A stretch of 64,000 nucleotides of DNA, from the NCBI GenBank assembly GCA_003255065.1, contig QAOA01000126.1, positions 323,901 through 387,900 of the forward strand. The letters are read 5' to 3'. Origin of the DNA: Cercis canadensis. Taxonomy: Eukaryota > Streptophyta > Magnoliopsida > Fabales > Fabaceae. Positions within the stretch are counted from its first letter, which is position 1; each line of letters begins with the position of its first letter. This document shows positions 36,101-48,600 of this stretch, piece after piece. Position numbers and translations under genes: made by a program. Under the pieces are notes generated by a model. The model ran no database searches. It had not been told where the DNA came from and worked only from the letters and a program-made list of their open reading frames with translations.

Positions 36101-38009
36101 GGGAGCGCAGTTGGCTGTTTATATCTCAGATCAGGTTCCTGAACTGCTAATAGGTGATCCTGGAAGGTTTCGACAAATAATTACAAACCTCATGGGTAAC
36201 TCAATAAAGGTAAGTGTATAGGGAGAAAGGAAATTGCAGTATATCATGAAATTCTCGTAAACCTTGTACCAATTTTATCACGTAGACCAATATACTTGAT
36301 GATGTAATGCTAGTCTGATATTGATTCTCTTTCAAAAAAAGTTTGTGTCCAACATTCTGCGTTATAAATTGTCTTACATTTGTGCTTGAGTCATTAAATA
36401 AGTATATGATGAAGTTGAAGACTGATGTTGTAATTGTTTGGCAGTTCACAGAGAAAGGACACATCTTCGTCACTGTCCATCTTGTTGAGGAGGTTGTTGA
36501 CTCGATAGAAGTTGAGACAGAATCAACATCAAAAAATACCTTGAGTGGTTTTCCTGTTGCGGATAGACAGCGAAGTTGGGAAGCATTTAAGACTTTCAGT
36601 CAAGAGGGACCTCTTGGTCCTTTCTCATCATCTTCTTCTGATCTCATCAATTTAATTGTATCAGTTGAAGATACGGGTGAAGGTATTCCTGTAGAAGCCC
36701 AATCTCGTATTTTCACTCCATTCATGCAGGTAGGTCCATCCATCTCCCGGAAACATGGGGGAACAGGTATTGGGCTAAGCATTAGTAAGTGTTTGGTTGG
36801 CCTCATGAATGGGGAAATTGGATTTGTGAGCATACCCAAGGTTGGATCTACTTTCACATTTACTGCTGTCTTTGCCAATGGATCCCCCAATTCAAATGAG
36901 TGTAAAAGTCAGCAAATCAACAACCAACCAAACCCTGCATCCTCAGAATTTCTGGGCATGACTGCATTACTTATAGACCCTAGACCTATTCGAGCTAGAG
37001 TGTCAAGATATCACATTCAACGGCTTGGCATTCATGTTGAAATAGCTTCAGATTTAAATCAAGGTTTGTCTACCATAAGCAATGGGAGTATAGTTATTAA
37101 TATGGTACTTGTGGAACAAGAGGTCTGGGATAGGAATTCAGGCATTTCATCTCACTTCATCCATAATATGAGGAAAATTGATCGTGGGGTTCCTCCAAAG
37201 CTGTTCATTCTTGCTAATTCTAGTAATTCTTTTAGGACAAATTCTGTAACATCAGGTGTTTATAATCCTACTGTCATCACAAAACCTCTAAGAGCAAGTA
37301 TGCTTGCTGCCTCGCTCCAGCGAGCCATGGGTGTTGGGAACAAGGGGAATCCTCGAAATGGGGAGCTTCCAAGCTTGTCTCTTCGCCATCTTCTGCGTGG
37401 GAGAAAAATACTTATTGTAGATGACAATAGTGTGAACCGCACAGTAGCAGCTGGTGCTTTAAAAAAGTATGGAGCTGAAGTGGTTTGTGTTAATTGTGGA
37501 AAAGATGCCATCTCTTTGTTGAAGCCACCCCATCATTTTGATGCCTGTTTCATGGACATTCAAATGCCAGAAATGGATGGGTATGCAACACCACTGCTTT
37601 CTTCTTATTCTTTATAATCATTGCTTTGGAATTAGATTTGAAATGGCTGGTTGTCTTGCAGGACAGCTCACATAAAATGGAAGTCTTTTGTATTGTATAG
37701 GATATTGTATTTTATCCAAACATTGTGTATGTTTGTGGAATAATTGCTAATACAAAATCAAATTCCAACAGGTTTGAAGCTACTGGGAGAATTAGGGAGA
37801 TGGAACACAGCGTGAACAAAGGAGAAGTGTCTATGGAAGCCTTTGAGAATATTTCAAGCTGGCATGTACCTATTTTGGCCATGACTGCAGACGTGATCCA
37901 GGCTACACATGAGGAATGCCTAAGATGTGGAATGGATGGATATGTTTCAAAGCCATTTGAAGCTGAACAGCTTTATCGAGAAGTTTCACGGTTTTTTCAA
38001 TCGTCTTGA
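33125..38009 (+). CDS. AHK3: Cytokinin receptor histidine kinase, AHK3 type
   Basis: This is a membrane hybrid histidine kinase of the ER/plasma membrane that binds cytokinin through a CHASE domain and starts the His-Asp phosphorelay to AHP and ARR proteins. Ten exons join in frame: 33125-33610, 33964-34245, 34611-34780, 34918-35130, 35331-35517, 35607-35658, 35773-36002, 36111-36209, 36445-37580 and 37772-38009, giving 1030 residues (AHK3 about 1036). N-terminal helices are followed by CHASE (about 160-370), a second membrane segment ([18 protein letters not shown]), HisKA with His453 in [13 protein letters not shown], and ATPase boxes DTGEGIP (about 649-655) and GGTGIGLSI (about 678-686). 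A degenerate receiver and then a full receiver (VDDN at about 898-901, phospho-Asp944 in [11 protein letters not shown]) complete it. The start at 33125 is chosen over an upstream in-frame ATG because [12 protein letters not shown] matches the AHK3 N-terminus. All catalytic residues are intact. Confidence 0.96.
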
Positions 38010-38119
38010 AAAGAGAATACAGCACTGATTAAACCACAAGATTCATGATAGCAGAAGCATCACTGTTTGCCCTCCAGGACGCTGAAGAGTGCGTAAATAG
38101 GTTCAGAAGTCTCCTAAGA

Positions 38120-38405
38120 GTAAGTTCTCATTTACCATACATGACTAATGCATGTTTTAGGTATAATAAGTTCACATTTATATATGGCTTATTCATAAGA
38201 AACTAAAAAATATGTTGTCTATGAGAAAGGATAGGCAAAGTTTTATTTTTATTTTGAAGGCGAGGGGGTCGGGTGGGGTGGGAGGCAGGATACAAAAAAT
38301 TAAGCAAAGAGTGTGAAAAATCTGAGACTGCAGAAATGGGTTTTTATCCATTGCCCTTTAGCTGTGTTTGAAGATCCTTGATTTAAAATTTTGGTTTTTT
38401 GGCAG
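38120..38405 (+). other. Probable intron in the AHK3 3' untranslated region
   Basis: A strong donor (AAGA|GTAAGT) lies at 38120, 110 nt after the stop codon. It is followed by T-rich sequence and an acceptor (TTTTTTGGCAG) ending at 38405. The putative intron contains a four-run G-quadruplex motif at 38264-38282. The call is a splice-site reading only. Confidence 0.5.
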
Positions 38406-39351
38406 GGAGTGTACATAGGAGCCGAGTTGCTTGGTTGGAAATGAGTTATAGTTTGATTGTTAGGGTCTCAAAACCCGTTGATTCTTCCATGTAAAGTGAT
38501 TCTCATCCAAGCCTTGTGTGAAGATATTTGGATATGATCAAGGGAGATTTGGAGACTCGTGTATAATACAAGGTTCTGGCGTCGCATCTTCCTGTGCATG
38601 TACTAAAACTTGCAGTACTCCAGAGGCCTCACTTATCTGTGGGTAATCCATGTATGTATTGTATCATAAGAGATTAATTCAGGTGAAAGAAAGCAAAGTA
38701 GCTTCTCGGCAACAAAGGGGCGGACATGCACCTTGTATATGACTTACAATAAACACCGCGATTCATGTGTGTACCCACTGCAGCTTCGCTTCCTTTTGTT
38801 CCTAACATTGCTGGAATTCGGCTTTCAAACATGTAACTCATACATTGTATAATATTTGAGCAATCCACGATTTTTTTGGCCCATTTGTACATTTACAGTT
38901 ACAGAATCCGTTTCACTTATTACCTTACCATTTAACTAATACTGTGTATCATATTTTGACGAGCAAGAGAGATCTAGGAGATCATTGTTATGATGTCCTG
39001 AAATGTTTCTTGATGATTCCAAGTGAATAAAATAGTATTAGTATGTTGTTAAACTATCGCCCTCCCCCAACAAAAAATTTGTTTCAAACTCTTGGTGAAT
39101 GACGTTACTTGTACTTGTCTTCATTGCAAGAGTTTGTTGTTAGATCAATTTCTCCAGTCTCCTACTTCAGAATTAAGTACCTAAGTAAAATTTTCTGCAA
39201 GTTCCAGATGAAAGGTCTTGAGGATTTCGATTTTCGAGAGAACATATCCTCTGAATTCTGAAAAGAAGACGAGGCAGAGACCTAAACATTTCTAACAAGA
39301 TCTACTTAATTAGTAAGAAAGTATATTTTTAATGTACCTTATTTCAAACTC
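38406..39351. other. AHK3 3' region and spacer to tRNA gene
   Basis: The left part is presumably AHK3 3' untranslated sequence. I see no open frame of interest. Confidence 0.5.
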
Positions 39352-39433
39352 GTCGATATGTCCGAGTGGTTAAGGAGACAGACTTGAAATCTGTTGGGCT
39401 TCGCCCGCGCAGGTTCGAACCCTGCTGTCGACG
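39352..39433 (+). tRNA. tRNA-Ser (anticodon UGA)
   Basis: The 82-nt gene has a 7-bp acceptor stem (GTCGATA with TGTCGAC; the last pair is a mismatch), a discriminator G, A-box GTCCGAGTGGTTAAGG, anticodon loop CTTGAAA with TGA, the long variable arm typical of serine tRNAs (TTGGGCTTCGCCCGCG), and B-box GGTTCGAACCC. There is no intron. A T-rich Pol III stop (TTTTT) follows about 15 bp downstream. It looks intact. Confidence 0.96.
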
Positions 39434-40126
39434 ATTTATTTGATTTTTCAGCTTTCATCTTTTGATGGATTGTTTTTCTAGTTTTTGCAATTGAAAATTA
39501 AACTAAAATCGGAAGAAGAGATTAAAGAATTGATAGGGTCTGGAAATTATTTGAATTCTATATGAAAACGTTTATGTTTCAGACGTAATAACATGACCAA
39601 AAAACATGGTTTTTTTGGGGTTGTTGAAATTACATATTTGACTTAGAAAAACTGCAGGTAGAAAAGCTTCTAAGGATTCCTTTTAGTCAATGGTATAGTA
39701 TACCAGGTATTACACCTAGAAGAGTACCGTATGTTTATTAAGTATACATAACTGCACATGTGACTCAAAATTAAATATCTTTCTTAAAAACAAAAAAACT
39801 TAAGAAAGGATTTTTCACAAAACTTTAGGTTTAGGTTTGTCTGTTCTTTATATAAACTTTGGGATGTAGGGTAAATAATATTTCTGAAACAAACCAAATC
39901 CGTATTAAACTAGAAATTGGTAAGTTACAACTCCACGCTACGCATGTATGTGGTGGTGGGTGTCTCTAAGAAACATGTATTAATAATTAATATAAAAAGA
40001 GAAGGGGTCGACAGAGACTGCGTGTTTCTTGTGGGAGTCGGGTTGCCATTATTTGTGTTGGTGCGTTTGCGTTAGTGTTAAGCGGAAGGAAAAGGAGTTT
40101 TGGTGGGGGACGGGGGCGGTTATCAG
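39434..40126. other. Spacer and NTF2 promoter / leader
   Basis: No gene is seen. The last 120 bases are GC-richer and probably the NTF2 5' leader. Confidence 0.5.
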
Positions 40127-42003
40127 ATGGATCCAGACGCATTGGCAAAGGCATTCGTGGAGCACTATTACTCGACGTTCGACGGCAGCCGTGAAGGTCT
40201 TGCAGGGCTGTATCAGGATGGCTCTATGCTGACCTTCGAGGGTCAGAAGATCCAAGGAGCGCGGAACATAGTAGCCAAACTCACCTCCCTTCCCTTTCAG
40301 CAGTGCCAGCACAGCATCACCACCGTAGATTGCCAACCCTCCGGTGTCAACGGTGGCATGCTTGTCTTCGTCAGTGGCAACCTCCAGCTTGCCGGCGAAC
40401 AACACGCCCTTAAGTTCAGCCAGGTATCTCTCTCCCTCTCTTTTCTGTTCAAATTCCAATTAGAATGAGATCTTTGGGCTTTGTCCTAATTCTTCCCTTT
40501 AGGGTTTTTTTCTTATTTTCTTTGATTCGCTGGCTGATCGGTTGGGACGATTTTCTTTACAAAGATTTGAAGCTTATAAACGATGAACCATCGAGTTGAG
40601 ACTTAAATTCGATTTGCGTTTACATATACTGGTAGAATTCATAACTGAAATTTTAGGCTCTCTCGTGGAGATTGGTTCTGGATTTACCTTAAATTACAGT
40701 ATCTAATCCTTCTTATCTGTCTTGTTTTGGAATTCTATTAGAAAAGTTTAGGTCCTCTAGAGGGGATCGGTACTGGATCTAACTTCAATTTTAGTATCTA
40801 ATACTTCACAACTGTCTTGTTTTTTAATTTTAATCTAATTCTTCGGTTGTGGTAGATCTAAAATTCCTCCCGTTATTGTGTTTCTCATTCCTTGTAAAAT
40901 AATTCCCTTGATTTGGGTGAGTATAGTTAGAGCCCATGATGCTGCTCTATTGGCTTTGATGTATTGTTTTTAGTTTTTGATGTAGCTGCTTTTGTCATTT
41001 TTTCGCAAGATAGATACTGTATGTCTGTTTACGTGCTGTACTCCAGTATGTGTCTAAACACATGTGGGATTGTTGTTTCATGATTAGTGTGATCTTGTGG
41101 GTTTTTGAAATGTTCGCGGTTTTGTTCTTTAACATTGATGTTTATTTCTGGTTTAAATTTTAAAAAATCTTAACCTAAATTTACTGATGAATGCTATTTG
41201 GGTGTGCTATTCTATGTTCGATATTTCATCTAAAATAATATCTATTTGTATTTCTGAAGAACTAAATTTTTTAACGACAAGATTGCTATAGACATCAGAA
41301 TCTAAGATTATAAAGTGATAATAATAATTTAAACTGTCAGTTGCTAACAGAAATTGGTCTCAGTGATTGGGCATCTACTGTTGTTAAGCCACCTTAAGAG
41401 TGAGTTTAGTTAGATCTATTCTACCGTTCCAATTGTGAGAAATTTATGATAACCACATTCCACAAGGACCAAATTCTGTTTCTTCTTTCTATTTGTCTCT
41501 TGTACCTTTTTAATTTGAAGCATAATGTAGCACGCCCATACTGTGAAGATAATGTTTGATTAATGCCATATTTCTTTGTCAATATGGCACACTTCATGTC
41601 AGGTTTAGATTGCATACAAGAGTTTGTTTGGGGGAACGATGCATCATCCTCCAAATGACTTGCCTTTCCTTTCACCTAATGGTTTCTGCATTTAGAACTT
41701 TATAAAGCATTCAATGCCCTTTAGCCTTTGTATTTGTGATTTAGGGACAATATACTCGTATATTAGGTTAGCACAGCATATCTGCACCCCTTGTTGTATG
41801 GATTTGTAACCTAATTTGGTGCTACTTTATGAGTGGGATATAGGGACAACTTTTGGCTTATTAGTCTTCTCTTTTTACCATTGTCGCTTGCTCATGCTGA
41901 CCAAACTCACCTCTATTTCTTTTCTCAGATGTTCCATTTAATACCAACACCGCAGGGAAGCTATTATGTGTTGAATGACATATTCCGTTTGAACTATGCA
42001 TGA
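40127..42003 (+). CDS. NTF2: Nuclear transport factor 2 (NTF2)
   Basis: This is a small homodimeric import factor that carries Ran-GDP into the nucleus and binds FxFG nucleoporins. Two exons join in frame: 40127-40423 and 41929-42003, separated by a 1.5-kb intron, giving 123 residues, exactly the usual length. It reads AKAFVEHYYSTFDGSREGLA, LYQDGSMLTFEGQKIQG, then QCQHSITTVDCQPSG, and ends MFHLIPTPQGSYYVLNDIFR then LNYA, the cone-fold NTF2 domain over its full length. The ATG at 40127 gives MDPDALAKAF, the family start. It lies downstream of AHK3 and tRNA-Ser in the same direction. Confidence 0.96.
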
Positions 42004-43467
42004 AGACAGACCATCAAATTTGCGACCTGAACGGCCATACGACAAGTTTGCCTATACCTCTTTCGCTTTAGACTCCAAGAAATTGAAAATGGGTTCTTTT
42101 TGGTTGGTTGTGTTGAACGCTTAATTGTGCCTTTTCTGTTTAGAAATTTCTGTTGTGATTGGTTGAAAGTTAAAACGCTTTCAACGATAAACTGTTAAAA
42201 GATCAATGGTACTGGAGATTGAAAACTTCTATCTTTAATGTCTGATATGAGATATGGTTCCAATCGTCATCTTCTTAAGTTGTCTCTAAATAGATTGGTT
42301 TATCTATGTTGTCATCAATGTTTTCATTTTTCCTTCATAATTAGATTGTAGAATTTAGAACATTTTATTTTCATCTCCTAAGACAAGGATTAAACTTGTA
42401 ATTGATTTACGCGCCTTCTAACCTCTTTAAGGGAAGAATTACCTTATCGATTGGCTTTCCATTTTTGCTGAAACAAATGACCTATTACCTTTTCTGTCAG
42501 TTATTTAATTTGTCCACGACCTATCTTGACCTCCATGATTAATGAAAAGGAGAACTGTATATATTCGGTTACGATCCCCGTGACTTAGAGAATATATCCA
42601 TCAGACTAGTTAATTCTTAGTCTTCACATGCATGATTTATTCTGGTGATTGCCAAGTTCAAAAGGATATTGTTCTGTATGTGTGCCAGTTACCCTGCAAC
42701 TCGCCCTCTCCTGTTAACATCCTTTTCCTCAGCAATTGATGCTAATAAATGGTTCCATCTACCGGGTCTCCCATAGAAGAATGCAACTCCTGAAAGGGAA
42801 GACGCCGGACCAGGATGGAGTGAACGGCTAGGAATGTAAGAAACCTGAGCGGAGCATTATTTGGTGATTAGATGCTAGAATATTACCGAGTTCCAATCCT
42901 ACATAAGGTAGTTTAGTGGTTAAAAAATGTGGTCATTAGTCAAGGACTCAAGTCTCAAGTTGTGAAGTGGTCGGACACATTCCAAATTATCCCCCAGGCC
43001 CAACCGCTCTGTTCCATTCTCCTTCGTTAGACGCAAGCAAGCTCAAACCTCTGAATTTTTTTTGAAAAAAGAAAATGTTACGTAGCCAGTTTTACATATT
43101 TGAGCTTGATAGATCTCTGCTCTCGAGTTTGAGCTCGAATCTCATTCATGAAGCATGTGATCGACGACATATGGGAGAATTTGCTCCCAATCAGTTCTCC
43201 TCTTAATTTACGTTTGCAGAGGGAATACGGCATAGATACAACCTTTATGAAAAATAGGAATAACTAGTTTGAATAAAAGACAAGCAATACACGCAATACC
43301 TTAAAACGTGCATTAGTATCTTGGTGTATAAAGATATGTGAAAGAGGAAAGCCACTGGTAACTTTTCCTCCTTTACTTTCAGTTTCAAATTCAACCTTGC
43401 CAGAATGGATCGAGCACCGGAAAATGGTAACAGTAAAACTAGTTTCAAGGTTGTTCATTATTTGAAC
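42004..43467. other. Convergent spacer between NTF2 and membrane-protein gene
   Basis: The left part is likely NTF2 3' untranslated sequence and the right edge the 3' untranslated sequence of the minus-strand neighbour. A SINE-like patch is possible at 42905-43070. I see no gene. Confidence 0.5.
42905..43070 (+). mobile_element. Possible SINE-like patch
   Basis: TAGTTTAGTGGTTA (A-box-like) is followed about 45 bp later by GGACTCAAGTCTC (B-box-like), and a T/A-rich end lies near 43050. The boxes only loosely fit the Pol III consensus and no target-site duplication was found. Confidence 0.22.
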
Positions 43468-44428
43468 CTAAACTATCTCTGGAATCTTGAAGGAAGGAAG
43501 GGTAGGAGGTTCAAGTTGGTGTTCCTTCTTGGCTTCTTGGTGGCCATTGATATCAGGGCCTTTCAGCATCCCTGAAACCATACTTCCAAAGGTTCTAAAT
43601 GGGTGGCTAAATCCGTTTTTGACTTTCATAATAAGAGAGACCTCCGATAGTTGCCAAGCTAGAGTGAGGACAATCATGGCTGAAAGAAGGCAATGAGTTA
43701 CAAAATTCTGCCTTTTTAACTTCTTCAGCTCTTTCATTATCTCATCGGTTCCACTCCCTATGCAATCATTGTCTACCTGATTATCATCCACATTATCACT
43801 TTTTATTTTGTGAATTGCAGAAGTTACCGCCTCTTGGGGACTGGAAACTTCAGATTGCTTAAGCAAGTCATCTCCCTTCAACATCTCCAACTGTTAATTA
43901 AGTGGGCAATTAAGATTGAGTTAGCAAGTAATCTAATCTTCAATATGTTATAAAAGAGCATTTGAGTCTTGATTCCAACTCCAAGCGTAGGTTATAAAGA
44001 GATACATACATAGACAAATACACAGACACATAATCAACACAAAACGAGAGGGCGCATACGCATAAGAAACATGAGCAATTCAAAGGTTTACATAATGTCG
44101 TTTTGCGCAATAATCATGAACAATCCAAAAACAAAAATCCGTAAAATCTTCCCTCTTTTAACTAAAACCAATTTTCTGTTCTAAATAAAATTACCGAAAT
44201 AATGAAAGCCAAATTCTACATCAGACAACCCTGAAAGAAACATCAAAATAATCATGAGTAGTGCTCCGATCGTACCTCAGAGAGCAATCGGGAAAGAACG
44301 AGTTGGTATTCAGCATCATCGTCGTTACTATCGAGAAACTTATCAGAGGTTGTTTTCTTGCTCCTCTTGTCTTCTATAAGCTTCTGGATTGCGAGGTTGA
44401 TCAGCTCAGGCTTCTGATTTTGCTCCAT
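43468..44428 (-). CDS. Uncharacterised single-pass membrane protein with acidic N-terminus
   Basis: Two exons join in frame: 44276-44428 and 43468-43890, giving 191 residues. The start is MEQNQKPELINLAIQKLIED and the junction is LLSE|LEMLKG. An acidic, polar N-terminal half with short helical segments leads to a Lys-rich patch (MKELKKLKRQNF). One membrane helix follows (THCLLSAMIVLTLAWQLSEV), and then a polar tail ends in PPTLPSFKIPEIV. I do not recognise a named domain. Its place next to NTF2 suggests the orthologue of the unnamed membrane proteins beside NTF2A in Arabidopsis (At1g27290/At1g27300), which is from memory and unproven. The function is unknown. Confidence 0.8.
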
Positions 44429-45627
44429 GGCCGCTGGAGATGAGAATGAGATGGATCAAGTGAGTGGTACGGTGCTGAGAGTTTCTCTTCCAGATATGTG
44501 TAGAACAACGAAGTCACGACTGACGACTCTATCGCCGCTACTCCAAAGCCAAAAAGGTTTACAACTTTTTTGGTTTTGGGATCCTTCCCTATTCGTGGGC
44601 CCACATGCCAGTGCCACGATATAATTCGTGATGAATTGGATGCCAACTTTTCTAACTTGGCTCTTTATTCTGTATTCTGAATCAATATCCTTGGCTTCCA
44701 TTACCAATATACTTGGTACAATCTTTAGAAATATAATCCCAAAATCTGTTACTGAATGTTTTAATTGATATACAGTCGTTGGTGAAATACTCGGCATGTA
44801 GAGAATTAAATTAACTTAATTTTTTCTTTTAAAAAGATTGTTATATTCGTAATTATACGTTCTGTCAACGATATATTATGGCAATGTCAAGCTTCTTGCA
44901 AAGAAGAAAGATGTGGCTACCGTTGACATAAGCCACGTTTGAAGGGTGCGTTTGGTGCACTGTATAAGACTGTACTGGACAGTATAAGCAAATACGATTC
45001 AGTCCTATATCCTTGGGACAACGGAGAGATTGTATAACAAATCCACTCTAGATTTCTTATTCACCATTTGACCGTATATCTCAACAAACACCCGATAAGG
45101 GTGGATAACCAATGGGAGAGACTATTGTCTGTACGGTGGTCCACTGCAAGGGCATTCTGTATTTTATTCATTGTGTTGTTCTTGAAGCCGAATAAAGAGG
45201 GAACCTCAAATAGTATATGACTGAAAAACCCATAAGCCGATAATGAGACACGCCCTTGCAACATATCATTCCATGATCCGAAGTATTCCGAATCCCTTGC
45301 TAGGCTACAAAAGATGGTAGGTGCCAAGTGATATCTAGATTGCGAAGAAAACAAGTTGACACACTAGGAATATGGAAGAGATTTAAAGTCGACGGAAGTC
45401 CTATACTAGTTGCATCCAAAGCCATTTTATGAATTACAACGCTTCCTATTAGAAGTAACAGTGTCTATCACCAATATCACTATTTATATACAAACAAAAT
45501 GACTTTACAAACTAAGAAATTCAGCTTGTTTTACACATCTAAATACAGAAACCATGCAAAATGTGAAGCCAATAACTGATCAACCAAAGAGAAGAAAAGT
45601 TAGAAAAATTTAGACTAGCTCCTAGTC
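44429..45627. other. Spacer between membrane-protein gene and CAMTA4
   Basis: The left part is the promoter of the minus-strand gene at 43468-44428, and the right edge is CAMTA4 3' untranslated sequence. GGGTGCGTTTGGTGCACTG at 44944 resembles one end of a plant MITE, but no matching end was found. A minus-strand open frame of 97 codons (45061-45354) has no recognisable homology and may be chance. Confidence 0.45.
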
Positions 45628-48600
45628 CTACGGAAATAGATACAAATCGTCATCTTCCATAATAGAAGCATCCCTAGAAGTTGATAATGATGCTTCTTGA
45701 CTGGTGCTGCCAAGTTCAGCCTGCAAAAGAATTTAATAGACTGACAAGTTATGAACCTGAAGTTATAAGTGTAAAACAGTAGCACTCTTTAATGCAGACA
45801 CATTACTTACTCTGCATGGAAGCAAAGATCCTGTTTATCTTATTCCTGATTCTCATGACATAATTACGCATGCTTTTCCAGAAATATGAAAAAAGAAATA
45901 CAGGAAAGAATTGGCCACTTGTTATGAATATTATATTTTATAATTGAACCACCATAATAAGTATCAATTAATCCCTACATTTTTGGAATAATTTCTTAAG
46001 GAAATGCACAATTGAAGACTCATGCACGTCACTGTTAATTCATTGCTTATTTTGAATGCAACAAGTGGCAAAACAACAGATGCTCAAGGGGTATCAACAA
46101 GTTGGATCCGAATCCAATAATCTCCTTTAGTTGTTTTGCCCCTATTTACCTTGGCTTGACGATATTTCTCAAGCATGCGATGATATTGCTGACGAGCATC
46201 TGGAGAGTCGACCATGGATAGCACTCGTGAAACAGCCTCTTCGATTTCTACATCCACCTTCTGTTTCCGGAACACCTTGAGAATGTCTTCATCTTCATTT
46301 TCATCGACAGATTCCATCTCATTCCGAAAACCTCGTAAACCAACTCCTTTCCTCCGCCATCTTAGTACAACCTTGTCCAAGATTCCAACTGCCCAACATA
46401 TTACCCTGTAATGCTTCCTTACCTGGTAACCCCTCACATGAGCCTGCGCAAAATAAATAAAGAAATAACTGAGGTTGATAATACAGTTCTACAGGATATG
46501 TGTATGCATGCTAGATTTACTGTTTAACGTATCTAGCTTCTCACTTGCAAATACAAATAAGTATAATATCCACATACATAGCTCTTGGAATCATTGTATG
46601 GTTAGAGTAACATTTTATACCTGTATCTTCACAACTTTCTGGCGCAATGCTAGGAAATCTTTGCGACCTTTCCAACCTCGATATTTCTTTTGAATTGATA
46701 AGGCAGCTGAATTGTAATCACGTGAGTTGCGAAAGGTTAGTTTTGACAAAGCGGAAAGCTCTGGAATGTTACCAATATTATCAGCATCAATATCATATTC
46801 ATCTATACCAGCAGCGGTGGCAGTAGATTCTCTCTCTCTCCGTTTTCTAAAAGAATGCGCACGAAAAGCAGACTGTATACGTGCAGCTGCCTGAGCTGCG
46901 TTTCGGACAGCAGCCAAGGTATCTTTGAGTGAAAGCTGATCCTCACTGGCTGTAAGATTTTCCTTGGAGACACTGCTAATAGTTAACTCTGCCTGAAGCT
47001 CAGCAGAACCTTTAGAAAGCTCACTTTCTTCTAGTGTGAGGGAAGACAGATGGCTTTTTAGAGCTACCTCTGAAAGATAACCTGCAAGTCCTTTGTGCCC
47101 GCTGCTGGCTGCAATAGATGCAGCAGTTTTACCAGCTGGATCTTGTGCACTTGGATCTGTCACTGCTCCAGCAGATGCACCAGACGCTGTGAGTGAAGCA
47201 ACCATTTTCTCCCTATCATAAAATAACATACTTCAATGGCACAAATTTTCTCCCAAGAACCCAAAAAAAAAAAGACAGTTAGCATATTTGATCAGTTCGA
47301 CATTCAGAAGTATGTATGCTTTCCCTGTCCTCAATAGCTGTAATCCTTGCAAGGCAATTTTAACATCTTTAACCAAAAATATATGAACAAATCAACATAG
47401 TATTAAGCACTACAGAATTTTCTATTACCTTCCAAAACGTGCAGCCCAATGCAGGGCAGTCCACCCATTGATGTCACGAAAATTTATATTCACACCGGAA
47501 CTAACAATAGGGTTCAAGGCCCACTCAAATCCCAACCCAGCAACCATGTGTAATATCCCCTGCTCTTTCTTGGACAAAGAACAGTCCGTCTCTTCACCTC
47601 TATCTTGGCATCTGGAAGAAAGCCACAGTTGCAACTTATCCTTTAGAAGCTCTTCAAGAAGCCAATCAACAGTACCAGATGAAGTTCCGCTGCCAACTAG
47701 AAGAGCCTCTATAACATGGTTCCACGAATCATAATCAGCTTTCAATTTTCTTAGCAGATGATTTCCGGATTCTACACTGACATTCTTTATAGACGACTCA
47801 GAAAGGAGCATCTGCACAAATCTAACAAGTAATAACAGCTCTTCTGGACTTTTAGTGGCTTCTGCTTCCATTGAATTGCAGCGAGCACAACTACTACTCT
47901 GACTGCGATACTCAAACTCTCTAACTTCACTGCAGGACTCCCGATTCCCAGAAGTAATACAGAGAGTAACCTTTCCAGGAAGGTGGGGCGGAGCTTCACA
48001 ACAGATTGCACCATCCTGAATTATCTCAACAGGGACTTCAATATTGCCAAACATACAAGCCCACGTAGAATTTGATGGATGACAGAGAAAAGATCCAATT
48101 ATGATAACCTGTGTTTAAAACTGGAGCCTTAGAATTCAAATTTAGACTACCAGAAAAAGTACCAGTATTGTTGCCATATCATCCAAGGAATGAGGAGATT
48201 AACTATTCACTTTCTTACAGCTTCTAAGTAATTTCTATATAAGCTCTAAGCACCAATAATAAGTCCTTCATCATTCAGAAAATACCATATACCTTATGCA
48301 AAGAGTGATAAATAAAAGCATGAAAAGGCATAAAATTGCCCAACACAAACCTTTGTAGTCTCTGTGGTATAACCCCATTCTGGGGATACTTCCTTAATAG
48401 TAAACTTCTGTTTTTGTGCAACAGTCAAGCTAGAATCTGCACCCAGAGGCACTCCAATTTGGCGTTGGTCGAATAATGTTGCATAATAGTCAGAATCAGT
48501 TTCTTGAGTTTCTACTGTAGAAGAATATGCAGGAAATTTGACACCACCAATTTCTTGAGGCAGCGAGAAGAAAGCTGGTAACATGAGAAGGACATCAGAG

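Noticed and set aside
44944-45010. MITE-like end GGGTGCGTTTGGTGCACTG with CTGTATAAG repeats
   Set aside because: No inverted partner was found within the next kilobase, so an element cannot be delimited.
45061-45354. 97-codon minus-strand open frame between two genes
   Set aside because: No recognisable domain, no splice support and no match to neighbours. Kept only as a remark in the spacer entry.
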